Shown here piece after piece: positions 26,143 through 33,572 of a stretch of 64,000 nt of DNA; position 1 is the first letter of the stretch, and each line of letters starts with the position of its first letter. This stretch comes from Rhizorhabdus dicambivorans. Lineage in GTDB: Bacteria; Pseudomonadota; Alphaproteobacteria; Sphingomonadales; Sphingomonadaceae. Under the pieces are notes generated by a model. It was given only the letters and a program-made list of their open reading frames with translations, made no database searches and was not told the origin of the DNA. The DNA is taken from contig NZ_CP023449.1 in the NCBI RefSeq assembly GCF_002355275.1, positions 4,752,001-4,816,000 on the forward strand, given 5' to 3'. The position numbers and the translations under genes are program-made.

Positions 26143-26274
26143 TCAGCAGCACGGCAGTCCGCAGCAAGCGGCTAACGCGCAGCACGCTTCGGCAAAGGAC
26201 GACGGGCTCGCCGCGAAGGCGACGCCCGGTGTCAGCAGTGCCGAGGCTGCCAGGATCTTGGTGATGTACTTCAT
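26143..26274 (-). CDS. 43-residue exported peptide with three CC pairs
   Basis: A very small gene found by reading the sequence. It encodes a signal peptide (MKYITKILAASALLTPGVAFA) followed by a mature part of about 22 residues with three adjacent Cys pairs: EACCALAACCGLPCC at the C-terminus. GGAG lies seven bases before the ATG, and the ATG overlaps the stop of the upstream gene (ATGA), so it is translated in coupling. Six cysteines in 15 residues suggest a metal-binding or strongly redox-active peptide. It belongs to the SigF-type transcription unit starting at 26653. No named family is recognised. Confidence 0.75.
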   Translation of the reverse strand: MKYITKILAASALLTPGVAFAASPSSFAEACCALAACCGLPCC

Positions 26275-26618
26275 GTCAATTCTCCAGAATTCGGTTGTGA
26301 TTGAGGTCGAGGCGCCTGCTCACGGGGAGGGGGCGGAACCGGCTTTCCAGAGAAGTGTGCAAGAAAGCGGGGAAGCTGGTAGCCCCGCAATTCGCCGCCG
26401 AGTTGACTGGCCACGGCTGGCGGAACCGAGATGATCGCCGCCGCACAGATTCGTTCGCAGGCCGCGAGGCCTGTCTCGCAGTCGCCTGATTGATTGTCGC
26501 AACAATCGATGCAGCTCGTGGCCGGGAGATGATCGCTGGCATGGACGGCCGCTGGACCCGGCAGCGGCCCCAGGATCAGAAGAAACGCGGTAAGGCAAAG
26601 TAGCGCAAATCGGCCCAT
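26271..26618 (-). CDS. Cys-rich exported protein of unknown function
   Basis: A 115-residue protein with a signal peptide (FALLCLTAFLLILGPLPGPAAVHA), a six-Cys core (TSCIDCCDNQSGDCETGLAACERIC), and a Pro-rich C-terminus. The spacing C-x2-CC-x7-C-x7-C-x3-C recalls metal-binding domains but I do not recognise the family. A SigF-type promoter lies only 9 bases upstream of the ATG. Its stop overlaps the start of the CC-peptide gene. Confidence 0.75.
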   Translation of the reverse strand: MGRFALLCLTAFLLILGPLPGPAAVHASDHLPATSCIDCCDNQSGDCETGLAACERICAAAIISVPPAVASQLGGELRGYQLPRFLAHFSGKPVPPPPREQAPRPQSQPNSGELT

Positions 26619-26627
26619 AGGCCCTTG

Positions 26628-26653
26628 TTCGCGCCTGGTGCCGCGCTGGTTAC
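26628..26653 (-). promoter_or_regulatory. SigF-type promoter for the Cys-rich protein array
   Basis: On the minus strand, GTAACC-N16-CGAA with exact spacing. CGAA ends nine bases before the ATG at 26618, so the transcript would be leaderless or nearly so. It lies just beyond the stop of the FAD-oxidoreductase fusion gene, separating two transcription units in the same direction. Confidence 0.75.
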
Positions 26654-26674
26654 AGTCATTCGCAGAAAATCCGG

Positions 26675-28822
26675 TCATCCCCGCCGCCAAGCGTGATAGC
26701 GTTCCACGAACCGGAGCAATGCCTCCGGAGCATGTTTCTTCTTCCACTCTCCAGCAGCGTACTTGTTGGCCTCGGCCATGGTCGGATAGGTGTGGATGGT
26801 TCCCATGATCTTGTTCAGGCCAAGGCCGTGCTTCATGGCCAGCACATATTCGGCGAGCAGCTCGCCGGCGTGCTCGCCGACGATGGTTGCGCCACGGATG
26901 CGATCCTTGCCCGGAGGGGTGAGAACCTTGACAAAGCCTTTCGTGGCGCTGTCGGCAATGGCGCGATCGAGCTCGTGCAGTGGAAACGTGGTGACTTCGT
27001 GGGCCACGCCCTGCTCGCGCGCTTCCTGTTCGTTGAGGCCGACGCGCGCCACTTCGGGGTCGATGAAGGTGGTCCAAGGGATGACCCGATAATCGGCCTT
27101 GAACCGCCAGAATTGCCCAAACAGCGCGTTGACGCTGGCGAACCAGGCCTGGTGCGCCGCCGTATGGGTGAACTGGTAGGGTCCGGCCACGTCGCCCGCA
27201 GCGTAAATGTTGGGATAAAGGGTCGCCAGGTATTCGTCCGTTACGACAGTGCGCTGCGTCTCGATGCCGAGCTCTTCGAGGCCGTAACCTGAAAGGCGAG
27301 CCTTGCGCCCGACCGCCACGATCAGGGCATCGAAGCCCAGAGTGTGTTCGTGGCTGCCATTGGAAAGGACCAGTTTTCGCTCAACGCCGTTTTCGACGCG
27401 AATGGCCTCATGCCCGGTCAACACGGTGACGCCTGATGCTTCCTGCGCCGCACGGGCGAGTTCGGATACATCCTCATCCTCGCGCGGAAGCAACCTCTCT
27501 CCGCGCTCCACTTGCGTGACTTCCGCGCCAAGCCGGGCAAAGGCCTGGCTCAGTTCCGAGCCGATCGGGCCGCCGCCGAGTACGACGATGCGCCGAGGCA
27601 TTTCGTCGAGCGTTGCGAAATGCTCCCACAGCGTATCGCTCGTCACGTAGCCCGATTCCGCCAGCCCCGGCAGGTCAGGGACCAGCGGTTCGGCACCTGC
27701 GGCGATCACGATTGACCGGGTGGTGAGCCGCTGCGTCGTTCCGTCCTCGCGCGCGATCTCGACCGTCCAGGGGTCCACGATCCGGGCATAGCCCTTGACG
27801 ACATCGACGCCGAGGCCGGTGTAGCGCTCGACGCTGTCGTGGGGCTCGACGGCGGCGATGATGTCGTGCACCCGGCCCATGACCGCCTTGAAACTGAAGC
27901 TCGGTTCTGAACTTTCCAGACCGTAGCGGTCGGCACGACGCATCTGTTCGGCGATGCGCGCGGACTTGATCAGCGCCTTCGATGGGACACAGCCGTAGTT
28001 GAGGCAATCACCGCCCATCTTCGAGGCTTCGACCAGCGTGACCTTAGCCCGAACGGTCGCCCCGATCAGCGAGGAGACGAGCCCCGCCGCGCCCGCGCCG
28101 ATCACCACCAGATTGCGATCGAAGCGCCGGGGACGCCGCCAGCGCGCATAGACGCGCCGCCGCTTTGTCGCCGCCATGATCCACTTGCCGATCCACGGCA
28201 GCGCGCCCAGCGCGGCGAACGAGGCCAGCAGTCCGGGCGAGGCGATATCGGACAGCGCCTCGATCCGCGCCAATTGGGTGCCCGCGTTGACGTAGACAAC
28301 CGTGCCCAGGAGCATGCCGACCTGGCTCACCCAATAGTAGGTCCAGGTCCTGATCGGGGTCAGGCCCATCACAAGATTGACCGCAAAGAACGGGAAGACG
28401 GGAACGAGCCGCAGCGAGAACAGGTAGAAGGCGCCGTCGCGGGCCACGCCTTCGTTCACCGAGCGAAGGCGTGCGCCAAAGCGGGTCTGAACCGCATCAT
28501 GGAACAGGTAACGCGATGCGAGGAATGCGAGCGTTGCGCCAATGGACGAAGCGAAGGAGACGACAAGCGTGCCCGTCGTCACTCCAAACACCGCGCCTGC
28601 CGCCAGAGTCATGATTACGGCACCCGGAACCGAGAGCGCGGTCAGGACCACGTAGATAACAAAGAATGCCAGCAGAACGAGCAGCGGGTTGGCGCGGTAG
28701 AAATGTTCGATTGCCGCCTGTTGCGCCCTGAGCGCATCGAGCGTCAGATACTGCCCAAGGTCGAGCAGGAACCATGCGGCAAGGCCAATCACAAGCAGGC
28801 AGGCAACGGCAATGCGTTTCAA
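26675..28822 (-). CDS. TVP38/TMEM64 domain fused to a MerA/Lpd-like FAD disulfide oxidoreductase
   Basis: I choose a TTG at 28822 because AGGAG lies seven bases before it; an ATG at 28888 is the alternative and overlaps the upstream gene. Residues 1-220 are a TVP38/TMEM64 (SNARE-associated-type) membrane domain. After a basic linker, residues 236-715 are a class I pyridine nucleotide-disulfide oxidoreductase: GAGAAG for FAD near 242, redox pair GGDCLNYGCVPSK (C273, C278), GGGPIGSE for NAD(P)H, and AAGDVAG. It lacks the HMA domain and terminal CC of mercuric reductase, so the substrate is open. Such fusions are known in proteobacteria. Confidence 0.88.
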   Translation of the reverse strand: MKRIAVACLLVIGLAAWFLLDLGQYLTLDALRAQQAAIEHFYRANPLLVLLAFFVIYVVLTALSVPGAVIMTLAAGAVFGVTTGTLVVSFASSIGATLAFLASRYLFHDAVQTRFGARLRSVNEGVARDGAFYLFSLRLVPVFPFFAVNLVMGLTPIRTWTYYWVSQVGMLLGTVVYVNAGTQLARIEALSDIASPGLLASFAALGALPWIGKWIMAATKRRRVYARWRRPRRFDRNLVVIGAGAAGLVSSLIGATVRAKVTLVEASKMGGDCLNYGCVPSKALIKSARIAEQMRRADRYGLESSEPSFSFKAVMGRVHDIIAAVEPHDSVERYTGLGVDVVKGYARIVDPWTVEIAREDGTTQRLTTRSIVIAAGAEPLVPDLPGLAESGYVTSDTLWEHFATLDEMPRRIVVLGGGPIGSELSQAFARLGAEVTQVERGERLLPREDEDVSELARAAQEASGVTVLTGHEAIRVENGVERKLVLSNGSHEHTLGFDALIVAVGRKARLSGYGLEELGIETQRTVVTDEYLATLYPNIYAAGDVAGPYQFTHTAAHQAWFASVNALFGQFWRFKADYRVIPWTTFIDPEVARVGLNEQEAREQGVAHEVTTFPLHELDRAIADSATKGFVKVLTPPGKDRIRGATIVGEHAGELLAEYVLAMKHGLGLNKIMGTIHTYPTMAEANKYAAGEWKKKHAPEALLRFVERYHAWRRG

Positions 28823-28880
28823 CAGATTGCTCCTGGTTGGAATTGCTGTTGGCCGTTGGTCGGTGGAAGACCCCGCGTTC

Positions 28881-29072
28881 TTACACATCCTTCTGTTCAG
28901 GAGAGGACGCGTAGGCCTTGGCGGCGTCACCGAGACGCGGCAGCTGCCGTTCGAAATTTGCGCATCCGCGGCACATGCCGACGTGCAGGCGCAGTTTCAT
29001 CCGCTCCGAAAACGACAGGGTGCGCTCCCGGCTCTGGGACAGCAGGAACGTGGCATCGTGGCAGTTCATCAT
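28881..29072 (-). CDS. Small zinc-binding anti-sigma factor (ZAS-like)
   Basis: A 63-residue protein with the HVGMCRGC motif (H-x3-C-x2-C) of zinc anti-sigma domains and an upstream MNCHDATFLLSQSRE helix. It follows the ECF sigma gene by two bases and should bind that sigma, releasing it on thiol oxidation or metal stress. There is no membrane segment. Confidence 0.85.
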   Translation of the reverse strand: MMNCHDATFLLSQSRERTLSFSERMKLRLHVGMCRGCANFERQLPRLGDAAKAYASSPEQKDV

Positions 29073-29074
29073 GG

Positions 29075-29677
29075 TCAGGCTCCCTCATGGAACCAATGAA
29101 GTTGCAGACAGGCGCGCAAGGCAAGGCGTGCGCGATGAAGGATGACGTGGACATTGGAGACCGACAGGCCAAGCTCGGAGCAGATTTCCTGCGTCTCCAG
29201 CTCGACAACCTCGCGCATCATGAAAACGCGGCCTTGTTGGGGCGGCAGCCGGTTCAGACAGGCATCGAAGACCGCAAGAAACTGGCTGGAGTGCATATCT
29301 GCTTCCGGATCTTCCCAACGCGCTGGCCGGGCTGCATCCCGCCACATGCCCTTCCGGTCGAATACCGCTGGCAGAGCGCCTTCCTGGTCCGCCTCCGGCA
29401 TCTGACTTGCGACCATCGGTCGGCGTTGGCGTTGGCGCAGGATGTCGGCGACCTTGTTCTTCAGGATTGCGATGATCCAGGTCTTGAGCGCCGCTTCACC
29501 TCGGAAGTTGGTCGCGTTCTTGAGCGCACCCGCCAGTGCTTCCTGCACCGCGTCTTCCGCTTCATCGTCACTGCCGAGTTGCAGACGGGCAAACCGGAGC
29601 ATGTCTTCGCGAACACGGGTCAGGAATGCCGGATCGGCATTAGCGAACTCGGTCCCTGGCCTGGCGATCTGGTCCAT
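29075..29677 (-). CDS. ECF sigma-70 factor (RpoE-like)
   Basis: A 200-residue sigma factor: region 2 (LRFARLQLGSDDEAEDAVQEALAGAL) and region 4 (LNRLPPQQGRVFMMREVVELETQEICSELGLSVSNVHVILHRAR). It is encoded with its probable anti-sigma factor and downstream of a flavoprotein and an NrtS-like gene. The operon has a TGTAAGG-N16-GACA element upstream, a candidate autoregulated promoter. It is distinct from the SigF-like factor at 32593. Confidence 0.92.
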   Translation of the reverse strand: MDQIARPGTEFANADPAFLTRVREDMLRFARLQLGSDDEAEDAVQEALAGALKNATNFRGEAALKTWIIAILKNKVADILRQRQRRPMVASQMPEADQEGALPAVFDRKGMWRDAARPARWEDPEADMHSSQFLAVFDACLNRLPPQQGRVFMMREVVELETQEICSELGLSVSNVHVILHRARLALRACLQLHWFHEGA

Positions 29678-29896
29678 TCAGCGCTCCAATGCCTTGCGTG
29701 CCTTGGCGGCGCTGTAGCTCGCGACGAGATAGGGGACGGTGTAGTTGAGCAGCACCTTGCCCCACTCAACCCCGGCACCGTGCCAGAGGGCGGAGCCTTG
29801 GTTGATGGCGTTAAGGCAGGTTCCGACAAACAAGGACACCTTGATGGCTCCCGTAACGACGGGCCGGGACAGCATGTGGTTCAGTAATCCTGCCAT
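29678..29896 (-). CDS. NrtS-like small membrane protein
   Basis: A 72-residue protein with two hydrophobic segments (VVTGAIKVSLFVGTCLNAINQG and WGKVLLNYTVPYLVASYSAAKA), which matches the NrtS family named for nitrate/nitrite transport. The ATG at 29896 has GAGGGG four bases upstream; an ATG at 29908 that overlaps the upstream stop is possible. It directly abuts the sigma gene. A transport role here is not established. Confidence 0.7.
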   Translation of the reverse strand: MAGLLNHMLSRPVVTGAIKVSLFVGTCLNAINQGSALWHGAGVEWGKVLLNYTVPYLVASYSAAKARKALER

Positions 29897-29907
29897 GTAT
29901 CCCCTCA

Positions 29908-31026
29908 TCATCCGTGTCTGGCGAGATCGGTGTAACGGCCGACAAAGCTGCGGTCGATCCAATCCTTGATGCGCCAGGCCCAATTGCCGATGGCGACTAT
30001 GCGACCCCACGAAAGAATTGCTCGCTTGTCGCCCAAAGCCAGCAAGTACAGAGTTCGGCTTCGTGGTTGATATTGGCGGAGTTCGGTTCCTTCGATCGCC
30101 GCGCGAAGATTAGCGGCAAGGACCGGGCCTGCCTTCACGGCATGAACCCCGGATCGTTCGAGATTGCGGTCGATACGGTCGATGATGTCTCCGGCGGCGA
30201 AGACGAAGTCGTGGGATGTGCTGCGCATATCCGCGCCGACCGCGACGAAGCCGTCCTCGTTGCGGGCAAGACCCGACCGCGCCAGCCAACGTGGTGCCCG
30301 GCTGCCCGTCGCCGCGATTACGCAATCGGCAGGGAGAAAATGACCGTTGGAGAGCAATAGGCCGCCTTCCGTGCCCGCGGCCTGAGCGAAGTGCACGTCG
30401 ATTCTTCGCTTCGCCAGTTCTTCGAGAGCGCGTGTGCGAACCCGCGGAGCATGGCCGGACAGGAAACCTTCCCTCGGGGTTACGAGCGATACCCGGGCAT
30501 TCCTGAAAAAGCGGCGGATCGCCGTTTCCGCACCCAACGCGAGTTCCACGCCCGCTGCGCCGCCGCCGGCGACAGCAATGCCGACCGTGTTGGTGAGCAC
30601 CGTCCGCTCCATAAAGGTCGACCACCTTTCCATGAATGTGCCGACCGGTCGCACCGGCAAGAGCCTGTCCCCAAGCGTTGCCAGGTTCGAGATGTCCGTC
30701 TCGCCTCCGGTTGCAAGGGACAGAAAATCGAACCCGATCTCATCGCCCGACGACAAGCTCAGCGTCCTGGCGGCGACATCGAGCCTGACCGCATCCGCAA
30801 TGACCAGCCTGGCTCCGGCCCTTTCGGCCAGAGGCTTGAGGTCGATGAGCAGCTCGTTTGCCCGGTATATTCCGGCCAGCCAGCCTGGGAGCATCCCGGA
30901 ATAGGCCGTATGACGAGATGACGTGACAAGCCATCGTTCGGTGTTGTCCAATGGTCGTGCGGCCCAGTCGGCAAGTACCGCCAGGTGTGCATGCCCGCCG
31001 CCTGCCAGGATGATACGTCTCTTCAT
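29908..31026 (-). CDS. NAD(P)/FAD-dependent oxidoreductase (NDH-2/SelD-N-like)
   Basis: The start at 31026 gives MKRRIILAGGGHAHLAVLADW, the FAD-binding fold of the flavoprotein group often fused to selenophosphate synthase; no SelD domain follows. GIAVAGGGAAGVELALGAE is the NAD(P)H fold, and FVFAAGDIIDRI the FAD-ribityl motif. It is 372 residues. It heads the operon with NrtS-like, ECF sigma, anti-sigma and the FAD-fusion genes. The electron acceptor is unknown. Confidence 0.85.
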   Translation of the reverse strand: MKRRIILAGGGHAHLAVLADWAARPLDNTERWLVTSSRHTAYSGMLPGWLAGIYRANELLIDLKPLAERAGARLVIADAVRLDVAARTLSLSSGDEIGFDFLSLATGGETDISNLATLGDRLLPVRPVGTFMERWSTFMERTVLTNTVGIAVAGGGAAGVELALGAETAIRRFFRNARVSLVTPREGFLSGHAPRVRTRALEELAKRRIDVHFAQAAGTEGGLLLSNGHFLPADCVIAATGSRAPRWLARSGLARNEDGFVAVGADMRSTSHDFVFAAGDIIDRIDRNLERSGVHAVKAGPVLAANLRAAIEGTELRQYQPRSRTLYLLALGDKRAILSWGRIVAIGNWAWRIKDWIDRSFVGRYTDLARHG

Positions 31027-31059
31027 GTTCGGGCCAGTTGTTCGATGTCCATCCGGGCT

Positions 31060-31086
31060 TGTCGCGCGAGCCGACCGAACCTTACA
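31060..31086 (-). promoter_or_regulatory. TGTAAGG-N16-GACA promoter-like element for the flavoprotein/ECF operon
   Basis: On the minus strand TGTAAGG and GACA are separated by exactly 16 bases, 33 bases before the ATG at 31026. It is the same layout as upstream of the TonB receptor (21302-21328), consistent with autoregulation by the ECF sigma in this operon. Confidence 0.5.
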
Positions 31087-31148
31087 CGCCTTCCGCAAGA
31101 ATTCGTCCGAGATTGACCCCGTCTCGCATTCCTGCTGACTTCTCGTTC

Positions 31149-31910
31149 ATGGCACAACGGGATCCCAATCTTTCCAATTGGGCGGTCTGGGCAACGCGCC
31201 TTGCCCTCTGGTCGCTCCGCCTCGCCCTTTTCTCGCTGGCGGTGGCCGCGATTGGCCTGACACTGGCCCGCTATGATGTGATCGCCAAGCTGGCCGGGTT
31301 TTCCGCGCTACTGGGTGGCGGACTAATCTCGGCGCTTGCCTTGATCCTTGGCATTGCGGGCCTTGTCGCTGGTCGCAAAGGCAGCGATCCTTCGCGGCCG
31401 CGTGGCATCGCCGGGGTTGCAATTTCCTTCGCCTACGTAGGCTTTCTCGCCACTCGGCCGCTCGTCGCCGGCGATGCGCCAGCCATCCATGATATTACGA
31501 CCGATCTTTCAAATCCCCCGCAGTTTGAGGCCCTGCCGTTGAGGTCCGATAATCTCGCAGGCGTCGGCACGATGGAAAACTGGCGCAAGATCCACTCCGA
31601 AGCCTATGGTGACTTGGCTCCGATCACACTGTCGAAGCCCGTGGCGGAAGCGACTGCGGACGCTATCCGTCTCGCAAAGCAAGCTGGCTGGCAGATTGTG
31701 GCAAGCGATCCAGCGCGCGGTCATGTCGAAGCCACCGCCAGCGTCTCGTACATCCGGTTTCAGGACGATGTGGCCATCAGGATTGTGCCGACCGCAGACG
31801 GGCGCCGTTCACGCGTCGACATGCGTTCGGTCAGCCGTGTCGGTATCGGTGATCTTGGCGTGAACGCGCGTCGAATTCGTGATTTCCTGGAAGCGCTGGC
31901 CGCTGAGTGA
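31149..31910 (+). CDS. DUF1499 domain-containing membrane protein
   Basis: A 253-residue protein. Three hydrophobic segments occupy residues 10-110, and the C-terminal half is a DUF1499 domain (AYGDLAPITLSKPVAEATADAIRLAKQAGWQIVASD then GHVEATASVSYIRFQDDVAIRI). Function is not known. It is divergent from the flavoprotein operon and convergent with nrsF. Confidence 0.85.
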   Translation: MAQRDPNLSNWAVWATRLALWSLRLALFSLAVAAIGLTLARYDVIAKLAGFSALLGGGLISALALILGIAGLVAGRKGSDPSRPRGIAGVAISFAYVGFLATRPLVAGDAPAIHDITTDLSNPPQFEALPLRSDNLAGVGTMENWRKIHSEAYGDLAPITLSKPVAEATADAIRLAKQAGWQIVASDPARGHVEATASVSYIRFQDDVAIRIVPTADGRRSRVDMRSVSRVGIGDLGVNARRIRDFLEALAAE

Positions 31911-31930
31911 GCCTTTCCGGCTTGCGTACC

Positions 31931-32596
31931 TTACCAGCGAATGATCGGCGGCACCGCAAACCGGCCAATCACCGCGCTCACCACCACGACTGCGCTGTGC
32001 CACAGCCCGATATGGACGATGTCGCTGTAGATGCAGTGGAACGAGAAGGCGAAGATGCCGAAGCTGCCGGCAGCCACGCCGGTAAGGAGACCGGCGCGTT
32101 CGGGTGAGGTCGGTGCGCCTCGACGAAGCCACCAGACAAGCACCGCGAACGTCATGAGCGCGAGCCCGCTCCCCATCGTCAGGCAGTCAAGGCCGTGCTC
32201 CACGGCAGTCGCCGAAATTGCGTCCGCACCTCGCCCAAGGCCGATTATTGCGGCAGCGGCAGGCAAAAGCGCCGTCATGGCGGCTGCCCATACCCAGCCG
32301 CCATGATCGCTGCCGACGTGCGGCCGGCTCATGACAATGACCGTGACGGCGGATGCCAGCCCAAGCAGGAGGAACAGCCCCGTCGCCAGCAGGAACACAG
32401 GATCGAACCGCCCGGCGAGCACGTCTGGGCGGACACCGAACATCAGGGTCACCGTGGCCAGGGTCACGCCAAGTCCGGCAAGTGCGAACCCCATCCCGCT
32501 CGAGAAGCGCAGCGGCCGTACCGGCTCAAGGCCATCGACCAACTGGGCGATCAGGGCGCCGGTGGAGTTTGGGGTATCACGGGACATCGGTTTCAC
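31931..32596 (-). CDS. nrsF: NrsF-type (DUF1109) membrane anti-sigma factor
   Basis: A 221-residue protein with six membrane segments, the DUF1109 fold. Two cysteines, C138 (EHGLDCLTMG) and C188 (SFHCIYSD), are 50 residues apart, the spacing I recall for the two conserved cysteines needed for metal sensing in the Caulobacter homologue. NrsF holds SigF at the membrane until stress. The gene overlaps sigF by four bases and is the last of the bufferin operon. Confidence 0.92.
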   Translation of the reverse strand: MKPMSRDTPNSTGALIAQLVDGLEPVRPLRFSSGMGFALAGLGVTLATVTLMFGVRPDVLAGRFDPVFLLATGLFLLLGLASAVTVIVMSRPHVGSDHGGWVWAAAMTALLPAAAAIIGLGRGADAISATAVEHGLDCLTMGSGLALMTFAVLVWWLRRGAPTSPERAGLLTGVAAGSFGIFAFSFHCIYSDIVHIGLWHSAVVVVSAVIGRFAVPPIIRW

Positions 32597-33117
32597 GCTT
32601 TCTCGATCATCGCGGTTAGCTTTTTCAGCCCGCGGTGAATGTTGACCTTTATCAGGCTCTCGCTCTGTCCGCAGGCTTTTGAAGCCTCGGACACGGAAAG
32701 CCCTTCGATCTTGACCAGCTCGATCGCCCTGACTTGGGCGTCGGGCAATTGGGCGAACAGCCTCTCGAGGCTGATCCGGGCGGCGATGGCGGGCTCTTCG
32801 TCCGCCCCTGCCAGTTCGTCGGCAAGCTCTGCTTCATCGGCGCGATAGATCCTGCGTAGATGATCGACCCAGCGGTAGCGGGCGATCGCCGCCAGCCAGG
32901 GCAGGAACGCGCGCGCCGAATCCCAAGTCGCCAGCTTTTGATGAAGCGCCAGCAATGTTTCCTGGACGAGATCGTCCAACTGTCCGGGGGCGACCCGACG
33001 CCCGAAATAGGAACGGAGCCAGCGCTGGCATTCATTGAGGAGAGTGGCATAGGCTTGCTTGTCGCCTGCCTGTGCCATCGCCATCAGACGGGCCAGCGAG
33101 GGCTCGTCGGCCTTCAT
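32593..33117 (-). CDS. sigF: SigF-like ECF sigma factor
   Basis: A 174-residue ECF sigma: region 2 ([33 protein letters not shown]) and region 4 ([47 protein letters not shown]). The pairing with NrsF (DUF1109) and position in a DUF2282/DUF692/DUF2063/DoxX operon identify it with Caulobacter SigF. Six exact SigF-type promoters in this window give it a local regulon, including its own operon. Confidence 0.92.
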   Translation of the reverse strand: MKADEPSLARLMAMAQAGDKQAYATLLNECQRWLRSYFGRRVAPGQLDDLVQETLLALHQKLATWDSARAFLPWLAAIARYRWVDHLRRIYRADEAELADELAGADEEPAIAARISLERLFAQLPDAQVRAIELVKIEGLSVSEASKACGQSESLIKVNIHRGLKKLTAMIEKA

Positions 33118-33572
33118 GCAGTCCGCCCGCGTGCCAGCGCAGCGTCAAGGCTGATGCTGCCCGCACCGCGCACGATCAGCACCAGCGCCATCGCTACCCA
33201 CAAGGAATGCACCTGCCACCAGGCCTCCGGATAGACGAATATCTGGATGACCATGGTCATGCCCAGCAGGGCCAACGCTGAAAGGCGCGTGAACAAACCG
33301 AGCACCAGCAGGATCGGGAACATATGCTCCGAGACCGTGGCCATGACGGCGGCGAAATCGCTCGGCAGCGGCACGCCTTTGTATTCCTCCTGGAACAGGA
33401 AGTAAGTGTTGTCGCTGATCGAGAACCAGCTTCCCTCATCGACCTTGGTGCGCCCCGACCGCCAGAACACGCCCGCGAGCACGATGCGGGTAAACAGGAG
33501 GGTCAGGTTTTGCAGTCTGCAGTTGCTGACCAATGCGACCATTCGGTCATAGAAATTCAGTATCCGGTCCAT
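33114..33572 (-). CDS. DoxX-family membrane protein of the bufferin operon
   Basis: A 152-residue protein with four membrane segments ([25 protein letters not shown] at the N-terminus; [33 protein letters not shown]). DoxX-type genes are usual members of bufferin operons. It overlaps sigF by four bases. A SigF-type promoter lies about 105 bases upstream, inside bufC. Confidence 0.88.
   Translation of the reverse strand: MDRILNFYDRMVALVSNCRLQNLTLLFTRIVLAGVFWRSGRTKVDEGSWFSISDNTYFLFQEEYKGVPLPSDFAAVMATVSEHMFPILLVLGLFTRLSALALLGMTMVIQIFVYPEAWWQVHSLWVAMALVLIVRGAGSISLDAALARGRTA

Noticed and set aside
27283-27308. A seventh GTAACC box at about 27283
   Set aside because: The bases 16 positions downstream are CGCC instead of CGAA, and it lies inside the FAD-fusion gene on the wrong strand.
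26675-28822. Calling the FAD fusion a mercuric reductase
   Set aside because: It lacks the HMA domain and the C-terminal CC, and no merT, merP or merR gene is present, so the substrate is left open.
26675-28930. Reading the FAD fusion from the most upstream start at 28930
   Set aside because: It would overlap the anti-sigma gene by 50 bases. A TTG at 28822 with AGGAG at the right distance fits better.
28274-29887. A 537-codon open frame on the plus strand
   Set aside because: It is antisense to the TVP38-FAD fusion, anti-sigma and ECF sigma genes, all of which have clear motifs.
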